Source: Muribaculaceae bacterium (GTDB lineage: Bacteria > Bacteroidota > Bacteroidia > Bacteroidales > Muribaculaceae). From it: DNA of 55,163 nucleotides. Within the stretch, counting starts at the first letter, position 1, and each line of letters starts with the position of its first letter. The notes below the pieces were generated by a model, which worked only from the letters and a program-made list of their open reading frames with translations, was not told the DNA's origin and searched no databases. Shown piece by piece: positions 25,460 through 34,918 of the stretch. The DNA lies in the NCBI GenBank assembly GCA_016292745.1, contig JAEDFO010000009.1, positions 1 through 55,163 of the forward strand. The letters are read 5' to 3'. Both the position numbers and the translations under genes were made by a program.

Positions 25460-25490
25460 CAAAGATACTCTTTCGCCGATGAATTTCAAA
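25460..25490 (-). promoter_or_regulatory. Promoter of pepT
   Basis: On the minus strand the -7 reads TATCTTTG (25460-25467) and the -33 TTTG (25487-25490), 19 bp apart, a full consensus match. The leader is about 55-60 nt. Confidence 0.88.
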
Positions 25491-25613
25491 GAAATGCATC
25501 AACTATTGTAGGCTTGTCATTTGCATAACTTGGCTGTGATATCGATAACCATGGAAGTACCATCCATATCCCATGTTATTTTTTTTGAACCGTGTTGAAG
25601 CAGGTTGTTGGCA

Positions 25614-27776
25614 TTAGTGCCGTATGAATTTCAGCGAATGTGCAGCATTGCCGGCATTCACCTTAATAATATACATGCCGCGAGATAGAGCCGAGATGTC
25701 GATGGTGCGCACATCGCCGGCTTCGACGCTTTGCTGTGGCAGCGAGGCCACAATGCGGCCGTCGGTGGCATAAATGCCTATATCGGCGCGACAATTCGAG
25801 GCAAAGCTCACCTCGATGGAATTGCCAATGCAGCGAATGAGCGAGCAAGCATCGGTAAGAGCATTTGAAATGCCGCTCGAGGCCTTTGCCACGCATTGCT
25901 GCAGCCCGGCAAATGCATCTATTTTACCGTAACCCCAGTCGTTGCTGCCGGTGGCGGCAATGTCGCCTGTAAACAAGTCGTTGCGGGCCGATGAGGTGGC
26001 TATTTCGTGAAGTTCCTCAGGCGAGAGTTCTGGATATGCCTGAAGCCACGAAGCCACGATGCCTGCCACCAGCGGCGACGACATCGATGTCCCCTGCATG
26101 TAGCCGTAGCTGTATGTGCGGTTCTCGTCGGAGTAAGAACTTGCTACCATCTGTGTGCCCGAGGCATCGTTGGCCGAGAGGGCGGAGATTATCATACATC
26201 CGGGAGCGCTCACATCGGGCTTTATGCGGCCGTCGGCAGTAGGTCCGCAACTCGAGAACGAGCTAACGGCGCCAACCGTCTCGTTGAGTGAGCCCGATGC
26301 GGTGGTGGTGACGTAATTGTTTCGGGTGGTGTAGGCACCAACGGTGAGAATCCGTTTGCCTGTGCCGCCAATCTCGGCTATGGTTGAGCCGTTGGCATCG
26401 CTGAAGCCGTCGATGTTGCGCGATTCAAGCCCCACGTAGGCATTGTCGGCCCAGATGTCAACCACACCGGCATTCTTTGGAGTGACGGTGATTGCAATGG
26501 CAAAGTTGTTGCGGATATTGGTCAGGTGCGATGACAGTACAATGTGGGTCTTGCCGTTAAGCGGGCTTGTTTCGCCGGCAACGGCATATGTGCCTGTGGC
26601 GTAGCTGCCAAACGAGAACTCCTCGGCTGAGCCGTCGTTGGGCCATACTGTGTTGCTCACCATGTCCTTTTTATTGAAAATACTGTAGGCCGACACTGTA
26701 ATTTCGCAGTTAGTGGCTTCATCGGCCCAGATTTCGATGTCGCCACCCACGTTGCTGGTCGATGGCGAGTTCTTGTAGGCTACGAAAGTGCGCAGAGGCG
26801 ATTCATCGGCCGAGGCAAACGAGTGGCAGATGTGAAATTTGTCGGCGCGATGGTTGCCGGCAGCGCCCACGATGAGGCGTCCCGGGCCTTGCAGCTTGTC
26901 GGCGATGGCGTCGAACGATGAAGTGCCGTCGTGCGGCCCGGCATGGTTGCCCAGGCTCAGATTAACCACACAAGGCTTGCCCACCGCAGTGGCGTAGTCG
27001 TATATGTAAGCCACAGCATTGCTGATGTCGGCAGGCTGGCAGGTGTTCAGGTCAACTGCTACCAGCACAATGTCGGCGTCGGGAGCAGTACCGCGGTAAG
27101 CGCCGTCGAGATAGCTGTCGGAGCCTGTTGCTATGGCGGCAACGTGGGTTCCGTGTGAGTTCACCGAGTTGTCTCCGGCAGCTTTGGCAATCAGTTCCGG
27201 GGTGGTTAGCTCAATGCCGTATCCGAATTTCTCAGGAGCGGTGCATCCTTCGAAATCTGAGCTATGCTGTTCCCAAATGCGCTTTATGCGCGATTCGCCG
27301 GTCGTCGGGTTGCGGAAAGCGGCGTGGTTATAGTCGAAACCTGCATCCACCACACCTACCACCACACCGTTGCCGGTGTAGGCGTTGTAAATGTCGTGGC
27401 CGTTGTTCATCAGGTCGGCTTTCACTTCAGGCTTGGCAATGTCGAGCATCTGGCGAGCCGGAGCTGCCATCTCAACGTATCTCACTCCCGGAGCCTCGGC
27501 AAGCGCGCCGAGCATGCTGCGCTTGATGCGGGCGGTTGCGGTGGAATCCACCACAATTGCAGTGCTAAGCCCGAATTGCTCGGCAAGAGTGTCCCAATTT
27601 GTGGCCGATGGGTCGATGGTTACGTACACGCTGACGCTTTCGTCGGCATTCTCGAGGCTAACAACGGCTTTCGATGCCATATGAGCCTTTGGCGATAAAA
27701 CACGGTGCGATGCCGCGGCCGTGTTGGCCATCATCGACATCGCACACATTATAGATATAACCGAGGTTATCTTCAT
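25614..27776 (-). CDS. Secreted S8 subtilisin-like protease with T9SS-like tail
   Basis: The 720-residue protein has a signal peptide, an inhibitor-like propeptide segment (about 25-110) and a subtilase catalytic domain with all three residues: Asp144 in VVGVVDAGFDY, His208 in SHGTHVA and Ser564 in QGTSMSSP. A large insertion lies between His and Ser, common in Bacteroidetes S8 proteases. The last 75 residues resemble a type IX sorting domain (GIYATDGRIVASLP, LSRGMYIIKV, SLKFIRH). I choose ATG 27776; a TTG four codons upstream would extend the frame but adds nothing. The gene lies 23 bp downstream of the Omp28-like gene on the same strand, so they probably form an operon. Confidence 0.92.
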   Translation of the reverse strand: MKITSVISIMCAMSMMANTAAASHRVLSPKAHMASKAVVSLENADESVSVYVTIDPSATNWDTLAEQFGLSTAIVVDSTATARIKRSMLGALAEAPGVRYVEMAAPARQMLDIAKPEVKADLMNNGHDIYNAYTGNGVVVGVVDAGFDYNHAAFRNPTTGESRIKRIWEQHSSDFEGCTAPEKFGYGIELTTPELIAKAAGDNSVNSHGTHVAAIATGSDSYLDGAYRGTAPDADIVLVAVDLNTCQPADISNAVAYIYDYATAVGKPCVVNLSLGNHAGPHDGTSSFDAIADKLQGPGRLIVGAAGNHRADKFHICHSFASADESPLRTFVAYKNSPSTSNVGGDIEIWADEATNCEITVSAYSIFNKKDMVSNTVWPNDGSAEEFSFGSYATGTYAVAGETSPLNGKTHIVLSSHLTNIRNNFAIAITVTPKNAGVVDIWADNAYVGLESRNIDGFSDANGSTIAEIGGTGKRILTVGAYTTRNNYVTTTASGSLNETVGAVSSFSSCGPTADGRIKPDVSAPGCMIISALSANDASGTQMVASSYSDENRTYSYGYMQGTSMSSPLVAGIVASWLQAYPELSPEELHEIATSSARNDLFTGDIAATGSNDWGYGKIDAFAGLQQCVAKASSGISNALTDACSLIRCIGNSIEVSFASNCRADIGIYATDGRIVASLPQQSVEAGDVRTIDISALSRGMYIIKVNAGNAAHSLKFIRH

Positions 27777-27799
27777 TGCAGAATACAAGGGTTAAGAGA

Positions 27800-29710
27800 T
27801 TATTTCACAACTACTTTCTTGGCCATCGGCTTGCCGTCGACCACCAGACGAGCCACATAGATACCCACCGGCAGCTCGGCCTTGGCGCTGATGTGCTGGC
27901 CGTTGATGCTGAACACCTCGATTGAAGAGGCTTCGTCGCATACTATGCGGCGGTTTTCAACGCGCACGTTCACGTTGCGCTCAGCGTTGGCGTCGGCGTC
28001 GATGCCTTCAACACCGGTAACCGATTCGTCGAAAGCGGCATGGGTGTACGATTCGCCGAGTTTCACCTCGATGCAGTTGTGTATCTGGTTGAGTTTGCAG
28101 TCTTCGGCATTGAAATTTGCCACGAAAGCCATGATTCGCATGTTTTCGGGCACTGTCGGCCAAATAATCATGTCTTCGGTGTAGCCTTTGGTTTTGAGAG
28201 TCTCATCGGTCCAATAGCTCGAGCGGATGTTTGCGGGCAGAGTGAAAGTCTTGCTCCACTCTACATTGTAGCCCGGTGTATAGTTGGCGAGCACACCCCA
28301 GGCATTGTCGGTAACAGTGCCGCGGAACACATTGTTGTGGGTGTACGAAACGCCGCCATTGCTTTGGTAGGCCACCAGACCGTCCTGAACGAGCATCACG
28401 TTGAACACAGTCTTGTCGGTTGGCATATCGGTGTGAGGCTGGATGTAGAGGTTCACTGTAACTTCGCGGGTGTCGGGGTTGAAGGCGCTTTCCAGCTTCA
28501 TCGAAGCGTAAGGCTTCGAAGCCAGGGCATTGTCGAGCAGAGTGGTGATATTAGCTTTCGATATTCCACTAACTGGAGAGGTTGCAGTTTGCAGCGCATT
28601 GCGGTTTACCATCACAGCCGGAGCGTAAGTGCTTGAGCTTGCATAGAAGAAGGTGTATTGCCAATCTTCAGCCATGGTGAACATGTCGGGATAGTATCCG
28701 GCATGATGGCTTACCTCAGCAAAAGGGTAATCGACTGCAGAGAGCACACTATGCAGTGTGTTGTGACCACTGGGGCAGTTCGAGCAATCTTGCCCGGTGA
28801 ACGATTCCACCAACAGCCAGCGTTCCATGTTGGCGGGGTAGAAGAATACCGGTTCGCTCTGCACGTTGTCCGATGTATCGTTGTCGTCGGCGCCGTTGAT
28901 GTTCTTCACCTTGATGCTGAGATCAACATCGCCGGTGCTTGTCGATGTGTATTCCGGCAAAGTGAAGTCGTACACGCTTTGCGGAGCCAATTCCAAGCCG
29001 GTGTAGGGGATAATCTGGGGCTCGCTGCCGTTAACCGAGATTTCTATGTCGAAACTGTTGACGGTGGTTGTGCCGAAGTTATATAGCTGGTTTGAGAACA
29101 CATATTGCTCACCGCTTTTATAATATCCGTCGAATTTTGTGCGCTTCATGCACATGTCGGTGAATTCGATGTCGCTCACCACAGCGCGCACGTTGGCTGC
29201 ACCGTAGCCTATGCCGCTCATGTCGAGCCATTCGGTGCCGTTATAAATGTAGCAGCAGCCTGGAAGCAGGTCGGCAGTGCGGTCGGCGCTCAGCATTTTG
29301 TAGCTGGCCATTATCAGCGTGCCCTTGAATCCGATGTACAGTTCCGATTCGTCGCCGGTAATTACGTACGGCTCGTCGAGGCTGTAGCTGAGCCAATCGT
29401 TTGCCTTGGTGATTGTGGCTTCCTGCGATACGATGGGTTCGGAATCGAGGCTTTCGGCTATAAACAGAGTAACCTTGTTGTCGATGGTGTTCTTTGAACC
29501 GAAAGCAGCATTTATTGCGCTGATGCTATGGCCTTTAAGTAACTGAATCTTTTCGTGGCTCAATCTGATGGCCTGACCTTGGTTGGCGGTGTTGTTTGCC
29601 GAGAATGGAGTGGTGCGGTCGCAATTTCCTGTAGTATAGCCAATTTCGGTTGCAATAGAATTAAATGTTAATGCAACTATGGCTGCAAGAATAAGTAAAA
29701 TCTTTTTCAT
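27800..29710 (-). CDS. Omp28-related exported protein with T9SS-like tail
   Basis: The 636-residue protein has a signal peptide (1-20). The first part is beta-rich (20-270). A thioredoxin-like domain begins WLLVESFTGQDCSNCPSGH near residue 290; the CSNC looks like a redox or structural CxxC and is followed by APAVMVNR. This arrangement defines the Omp28-related outer-membrane proteins first described in Porphyromonas. The C-terminus ends in a sorting-domain-like sequence (SIEVFSINGQHISA, LPVGIYVARLVVDGK, KKVVVK). It is the first gene of an operon with the S8 protease, which could process it or depend on it; that link is only positional. Confidence 0.85.
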   Translation of the reverse strand: MKKILLILAAIVALTFNSIATEIGYTTGNCDRTTPFSANNTANQGQAIRLSHEKIQLLKGHSISAINAAFGSKNTIDNKVTLFIAESLDSEPIVSQEATITKANDWLSYSLDEPYVITGDESELYIGFKGTLIMASYKMLSADRTADLLPGCCYIYNGTEWLDMSGIGYGAANVRAVVSDIEFTDMCMKRTKFDGYYKSGEQYVFSNQLYNFGTTTVNSFDIEISVNGSEPQIIPYTGLELAPQSVYDFTLPEYTSTSTGDVDLSIKVKNINGADDNDTSDNVQSEPVFFYPANMERWLLVESFTGQDCSNCPSGHNTLHSVLSAVDYPFAEVSHHAGYYPDMFTMAEDWQYTFFYASSSTYAPAVMVNRNALQTATSPVSGISKANITTLLDNALASKPYASMKLESAFNPDTREVTVNLYIQPHTDMPTDKTVFNVMLVQDGLVAYQSNGGVSYTHNNVFRGTVTDNAWGVLANYTPGYNVEWSKTFTLPANIRSSYWTDETLKTKGYTEDMIIWPTVPENMRIMAFVANFNAEDCKLNQIHNCIEVKLGESYTHAAFDESVTGVEGIDADANAERNVNVRVENRRIVCDEASSIEVFSINGQHISAKAELPVGIYVARLVVDGKPMAKKVVVK

Positions 29711-29750
29711 CTATATCTGTTTTGTTACGGGTTTTAAGTTTTTTACACCG

Positions 29751-29780
29751 CAAAATTACGAATAATTAGGCTCTGACAAA
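29751..29780 (-). promoter_or_regulatory. Promoter of the Omp28/S8 operon
   Basis: On the minus strand the -7 reads TAATTTTG (29751-29758) and a TTTG (29777-29780) lies 18 bp upstream. The pattern matches Bacteroidetes promoters with slightly short spacing. Confidence 0.7.
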
Positions 29781-29808
29781 ATTTTTTGTATAAAAATCGC
29801 ATATTTTG

Positions 29809-29839
29809 TTTGGACTTTTAAAGTATATTAGTACATTTG
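29809..29839 (+). promoter_or_regulatory. Promoter of the giant A-B-B-A protein gene
   Basis: TTTG (29809-29812) and TACATTTG (29832-29839) are 19 bp apart, a full consensus. The start codon is at 30029, so the leader would be about 180 nt, far longer than elsewhere in this window. Confidence 0.75.
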
Positions 29840-29945
29840 CAACCGAATAGCTATCCAAAACAATCAAAGTATATCGAATTCTATGCTTAATTCAAGCATT
29901 TGTTAAGTGTATGTGGTGTATTTCTGACATTTGTGTGGCTTTTTG

Positions 29946-29979
29946 CCAAGACAACTGGAATTTTTCTTGTTGGTCTTGG
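29946..29979 (+). other. Leader hairpin upstream of the giant protein gene
   Basis: CCAAGAC (29946-29952) pairs with GTCTTGG (29973-29979). The stem continues with AAC/GTT past a one-base bulge. It sits in the long leader about 50 nt before the start codon, followed by a smaller GGTT/AACC hairpin. There is no T-tract, so an RNA regulatory or stability element is more likely than a terminator. Confidence 0.45.
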
Positions 29980-30028
29980 GAACCCGGTTATGAACCAATA
30001 CCTTTTTATTAATTAATAACTAAACGCA

Positions 30029-33000
30029 ATGAAAAGACTGTTACGATTAACATTTATTGCCAGCCTCCTGGCTTTGCTTGGAGTGCCGGCAGTGTCGGCT
30101 CAGGACTATTCGGGTGCCCCGGGTCGAAAGTTGGTGTGTGACTACACGATTGGCGATGCCATGGGTGAGGCTACCAGCATCACCAAACAACAGCATTATT
30201 TCTATGGGCAGGACAATCTTCCGCTTCGTGCTCAGGAAATGGGCAAGGGTTCAACTTCGGAATATACCCTGTCGTATTATTTCTTGTACTCGGCTGCTGA
30301 GGAAAATGGCTTGAACGTGGTTTCATCCACAGCTAAGCAGTGGGGTAAGTACAACTATGGCGATTTCGGTTTTAAAGACATTACTACAAAAAATGAATCG
30401 AAAAGCTATAATGCCGACGGCAAACTTGTAAAGCATGTTACTCCATCGTATACTTATCTCTATGACTACGATACAAACGGTGCTCTCATCAAGGAAACCT
30501 GGACATATTCTAATGGTTCAGTATCAAAGTATATAAATTATACTAATGATGCCCAGGGTCGTCCGCGCATGGGCCTTGAAACTGATAAGAATTCGGCTTT
30601 CAAGCAGAAATACCTTTATGAGTATAACGAGGACGGTACTGTTGCAGAGGTTCAGACTTGGAAACGTACTACTGCTACCAATGAATCGACCGAATACCTT
30701 TATACCGACGAGTTCTATACCTACACCGATGGTATGCTGACTGAAATTCTGAAGAAGCAGGGCTCATCAACAACAGATCCGGTGGATAAAGGAAAGACTG
30801 TATACTCAGTTTTTGAAGGAAACGCTAACAAGATTAAAGTACAAACATATACTTGGTCGGCTTCCTCTAGTAAATGGGTTAGTTCGTCGTCAACGTGCCA
30901 CGTTTACGAATATGCCGACTTCACCGAAACCTCGGGCGCTGCTTACTATGTAAGCGATGTTGAGGCTGTTTCGGCTTCCGATGCAAACAACGTAACCGTT
31001 ACCTTCACTCCGCTTGCCGACACCTCGATATCGTATGCCATTTTCCGCAGCGGTCATCTCGTTGGCTCGGTTTCTTTTACTTCTGCTTACGATTCTTCGC
31101 TCGGCAAATGCAAATTTGTTGAAGAAGGCGTATTGCTTGGCGATTGGGAATACTTCGTGGTTCCATTCAAGGGTTCTTCGCTCGACAATGTAACTGTAAA
31201 CAATCCTCACTACATTTCGAACATCGCACCGGTTAAGGTTCAGACTGATGCCCTCAAGGCCGTTCAGAATCTTACATGGAGATATGTATACGACAGCTCT
31301 GCTGATGCATACAGAATTTATCTTAACTGGGATGCAAACTCAAATTTGGGTTCTTCGTTCCAGAAACACGAAGCTTATTTCGCAAAAGTTCTCACAAACG
31401 GTGCTGTAAGCAACGTCCTTTTGGCTGATACATCAGATGCTTCGGCTACAACAGTTGACTTCGACTATCAGAGCTCTTACGATGAGATGGATGTGTTCGT
31501 GGTATCGCACTTCAATGAAGGAACTGCCGTTTCTAACCATATCACTATCAAGAAATCAGAACTCGGCGTTTCCACCGAACCTCTTATGGTATATGCTGTA
31601 ATTCCTTCGAGCACTTATGGCGCAAGCAGCACCGAGTTCAACCTCTACGATATAAAGCCGGGCATAACCACTTCGCTCACCAAGGACAAGACCTGGGAGA
31701 ATGTAATAGGCTTCAAATGCGGTGCCTCGGTAGGCAACAAATACTTTGCTTTCGTCGACACTGAAGATGCCGATAACGTATTTGCTTCGCTCAACTTCAC
31801 TTCGGGTGCTTCTTCTTTCACTTCTACTTCGGCTACTGCCACTTTGTGCAGCATGGCTTACGAACCAGTATCGGAAACTCTCTACGGTATCGCCCAGAAT
31901 CTGAAGGACGACGCCACTTACGAAACAATCCTCTACTCGGTTAATACAGAAAACGGTGAACTCACCGAAGTTAAGCGCTACGAGGGCAAGATGATTGCCA
32001 TCGCTCCGAACGGTGGCGGCAGCCTCTATGCTGTAATCACTGTTGACAACTGTCCATTGCTCTACACTATCGATTCTTCGTTGAATCTGTCGACATCGGC
32101 TCTCGTAGAGAACGAGGAAACAACAGTTTCGAGCAATGCCATCAACAACATCATCCCTGACGTGGCAAACCAGAAGGTTTACCTCACAGTGGGCAAGAAT
32201 GTTTACTATTTCGACCTCAAGAGCAAAATATTATTGACTACAGGTACATTCAGCGGAATCGTTGCCGGCGCTACATTCACAAAGAGCTCGATTGACGCTA
32301 CGTTTGAAACCGTTGAACCAGAACCGGAACCTCCAACTTCGTTGATGGTTTACGGTATAAATCCGTCAAGCTCGTTCGGTTGCAGCACTATCGAATTCGA
32401 CCTTTCTGCTGTTAACACTACTGACAAGACTGCAGTAACTGTTCTCAACACTTGGGAAGACTACACCGAAATCACTTGCGGTGCTTCGGTTGACAATTGC
32501 TACTATGCTGTTCTCAACAACAAGTTCGTTTCGATTAACTTCACCACTAACGAACTGAAGGAAATCAACTCAAGCATGAGCGAAAGCATCTGTGGTATGG
32601 CTTACGAACCGGTATCGAAGGTGCTCTACGCTATCAACGGCGTTCAGAACGAAGACAAATCGTATACTACCACTCTCTATACTGTCGATCCGAAGAGCGG
32701 TGCCCTGACTGCCGTTAATACTTACAGCACTAAGCTCGTTGCTATCACAGCTGACGGCAATGGCGGTTTGTATGGCGTAAGCGCTACTCTTCCTACAGGT
32801 AAATTTTGGCCAGTGCCTCAGCTTTGGAGTATCGATGCCGAACTTAACATCGGCGCAACTCCAGTCGTTGCAAATGAGTCAACCACTATCTCAAGCAATA
32901 CCCTGAACAGCATGGTATTCGACGCTGCATCCAATAAGGCTTATCTCTTCGTAAGCTCAACTGCATACTGCTTCGATATCGCTGAAGGTACATTCGCTTC

Positions 33001-34786
33001 TATCGGTCAAATCAACAAGTCGATTTGCGGTGCAACTCTCACCAAGAGTACTGAAAACCCAAGCGAAAACGTAGATCCAGAGCCGGAACCGGAACCAGTA
33101 GCCAAGGTTCGTGTTCTTGCCAAGAAGACTTGGTATGGCGACTCAATGGGCACTGTTCCCGCTACTCAGGATATGCGTGAAGAAATTTACTACTATGGCT
33201 ACGACGGCAAGCTCTCGCGCACCGTACAGAATGCCCGCGGTTACCAGAATAACGGTAGCGTAGGCGATTACTCCCTTACTCGCTACACCAAGGCTGTTAA
33301 GGACGAAAACGGTAACAAGATTGCCGACAAGTCATATCAGTATGGCCTCTATGACTACGGTGAGATGGGTTACAAGCTTACCGGCGAAAAAACTTACGAA
33401 TACAACGCCGAGAACCAGCTTATCAAGGATGTTGAAGGCAGCACTACTAACGAATATGCCTACAATGAAGCAGGCCTGCTCGTTGAACATAAGATTACAA
33501 GCGCCAACTATGGCTTGATGCAGACTATCACTTACACCGATTTCAATGAAAACGGCGACCCGACTGCATACACTTCTACCGGCCTTTGGAGCAACAACTA
33601 CAATGGCGAAATCGGTTACGACGAAAAGGGCAACAAGATTTACGATGCTCACTTCACCGGTTCTGATTTGGATAAGGTGTACACCTATCTCGAAGAATGG
33701 ACATACGACGAAAACGGTTACCTCGCAAGCAACGTTCGTTCGTACTTCGACGGCGAAGGCAACCAAGTTCCTAATGTTCGCACTACCTACACTCCTGTAG
33801 ATGGAAATCCTGACCGCGTGAAGGTGGTTGACGAAACATACAGCGATGGCAAGTGGTATGGCCAGTCAGGCTCTACCGCAATCTGGGAATATGCCGACTA
33901 CACCGACATGCTCGAACCTGTAATGATGCAGGCAATGGCTGAATACGATACATTCACTCCAGGTAACGTAAACATCTCGTTCACTGTTCCTCAGTATGCA
34001 TTGTTGATGCCTTCTGCCCTGAAGATTTACCGCGATGGTCAGGTTGTTGCAGAAACTTCGTTTAGCGAATGTCTCGCCGATGAGGTTGAACTCATCTGCT
34101 CGTTCACTGATACCGGTGTTAAGAACGGCGAACACGACTACTTCATCCTTCCATTAGTTGGTGCAGCCGATGAAATGGGCGACAATGTTGAATGGAGCAG
34201 CTACTACATCTGCGATCCTATTTCGGTTACAGCTGAAACTTATCTGCCTCCTGTTACCAACCTCCATCTTGCCGGTGCAAGCACTATCCAGACTACCGGC
34301 GGTGACCAGCAGGTTGTTACTATCGGTTGGACCAACCCATCTGACCGTCCTGAAGGATTCCGCAGCAACGACCTCCTCTTCGCTAACCATCAGGGTGCTG
34401 AATCATCAACCGAGGATGGTGAAGCCACTACTCTCGATGCCGAAGTACTCCTTGATAACGGTAACAACAAGAAGGTTACTCTCTTCGTCCTCACTCGCTA
34501 CACCCTTGGTAACGTGGCCAGCGAATCAATCGACGTTACTTACACCGACTTCATCACTGCTGGTGTTGGTTCTGTAGCTGCCGATGGAGCTTCGTTCAAC
34601 TTTGCCAACAACACCATTACTGTAGACGGCATCGCAAACATCAAGGTGTTCAACGCCGCCGGCCAGCAGGTTGCAGCTGAGGCAAACGTAAGCAGCTTGA
34701 GCCTCAACGGTCTCAACCGTGGTGTTTACCTCATCGTTGTTGCTAAGGACAATGCCTTGAAGGCTTATAAGGTTGCTGTTAAGTAA
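30029..34786 (+). CDS. Giant exported repeat protein, A-B-B-A architecture, T9SS-like tail
   Basis: The 1585-residue product has a signal peptide (1-24, ending VSAQD). Comparing it with itself shows two kinds of module. Module A (about 25-510) contains YD-like beta-strand repeats (YEYNEDGTV, YLYDYDTNGAL) and recurs at about 1025-1510 (YEYNAENQL, YAYNEAGLL). Between them two B modules, about 518-770 and 772-1022, share LMVY, PSS, CGASV, MAYEPVS, LY and ATxTKS landmarks, and look propeller-like. Short Glu-Pro linkers (EPEPEP) follow each B module. The last 65 residues are a type IX sorting domain (IKVFNAAGQQV, LNRGVYLIVV, AYKVAVK). The function is unknown; surface adhesion or structural roles are guesses. 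Confidence 0.85.
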   Translation: MKRLLRLTFIASLLALLGVPAVSAQDYSGAPGRKLVCDYTIGDAMGEATSITKQQHYFYGQDNLPLRAQEMGKGSTSEYTLSYYFLYSAAEENGLNVVSSTAKQWGKYNYGDFGFKDITTKNESKSYNADGKLVKHVTPSYTYLYDYDTNGALIKETWTYSNGSVSKYINYTNDAQGRPRMGLETDKNSAFKQKYLYEYNEDGTVAEVQTWKRTTATNESTEYLYTDEFYTYTDGMLTEILKKQGSSTTDPVDKGKTVYSVFEGNANKIKVQTYTWSASSSKWVSSSSTCHVYEYADFTETSGAAYYVSDVEAVSASDANNVTVTFTPLADTSISYAIFRSGHLVGSVSFTSAYDSSLGKCKFVEEGVLLGDWEYFVVPFKGSSLDNVTVNNPHYISNIAPVKVQTDALKAVQNLTWRYVYDSSADAYRIYLNWDANSNLGSSFQKHEAYFAKVLTNGAVSNVLLADTSDASATTVDFDYQSSYDEMDVFVVSHFNEGTAVSNHITIKKSELGVSTEPLMVYAVIPSSTYGASSTEFNLYDIKPGITTSLTKDKTWENVIGFKCGASVGNKYFAFVDTEDADNVFASLNFTSGASSFTSTSATATLCSMAYEPVSETLYGIAQNLKDDATYETILYSVNTENGELTEVKRYEGKMIAIAPNGGGSLYAVITVDNCPLLYTIDSSLNLSTSALVENEETTVSSNAINNIIPDVANQKVYLTVGKNVYYFDLKSKILLTTGTFSGIVAGATFTKSSIDATFETVEPEPEPPTSLMVYGINPSSSFGCSTIEFDLSAVNTTDKTAVTVLNTWEDYTEITCGASVDNCYYAVLNNKFVSINFTTNELKEINSSMSESICGMAYEPVSKVLYAINGVQNEDKSYTTTLYTVDPKSGALTAVNTYSTKLVAITADGNGGLYGVSATLPTGKFWPVPQLWSIDAELNIGATPVVANESTTISSNTLNSMVFDAASNKAYLFVSSTAYCFDIAEGTFASIGQINKSICGATLTKSTENPSENVDPEPEPEPVAKVRVLAKKTWYGDSMGTVPATQDMREEIYYYGYDGKLSRTVQNARGYQNNGSVGDYSLTRYTKAVKDENGNKIADKSYQYGLYDYGEMGYKLTGEKTYEYNAENQLIKDVEGSTTNEYAYNEAGLLVEHKITSANYGLMQTITYTDFNENGDPTAYTSTGLWSNNYNGEIGYDEKGNKIYDAHFTGSDLDKVYTYLEEWTYDENGYLASNVRSYFDGEGNQVPNVRTTYTPVDGNPDRVKVVDETYSDGKWYGQSGSTAIWEYADYTDMLEPVMMQAMAEYDTFTPGNVNISFTVPQYALLMPSALKIYRDGQVVAETSFSECLADEVELICSFTDTGVKNGEHDYFILPLVGAADEMGDNVEWSSYYICDPISVTAETYLPPVTNLHLAGASTIQTTGGDQQVVTIGWTNPSDRPEGFRSNDLLFANHQGAESSTEDGEATTLDAEVLLDNGNNKKVTLFVLTRYTLGNVASESIDVTYTDFITAGVGSVAADGASFNFANNTITVDGIANIKVFNAAGQQVAAEANVSSLSLNGLNRGVYLIVVAKDNALKAYKVAVK

Positions 34787-34805
34787 TCTCTGAATTGATA
34801 CTATG

Positions 34806-34880
34806 TTTCCTTTGCTTAAGGAAATACCCCTATAAGCGTGTTATTGCCTACCGTACTTGTGCAGTGGGCAATAACCGTTT
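34806..34880 (+). terminator. Two hairpins between the giant exported-protein genes
   Basis: TTTCCTT (34806-34812) pairs with AAGGAAA (34818-34824). Further on, GTTATTGCC (34840-34848) pairs with GGCAATAAC (34867-34875), followed by CGTTTT. The second hairpin is terminator-like. Because no clear promoter precedes the next gene, it may act as a partial terminator or attenuator within one transcript. Confidence 0.5.
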
Positions 34881-34918
34881 TGATTAAAACCAATAAACTC
34901 AACAGACATAAACTAACA

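Larger units (their letters stand above)
29711..30028. other. Divergent intergenic region with long structured leader
   Basis: This 318-bp stretch separates the minus-strand Omp28-like operon from the plus-strand giant protein gene. It holds a promoter for each direction and, on the plus side, a leader of about 180 nt with a hairpin at 29946-29979. No small reading frame with a convincing start was found in it. Confidence 0.7.
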
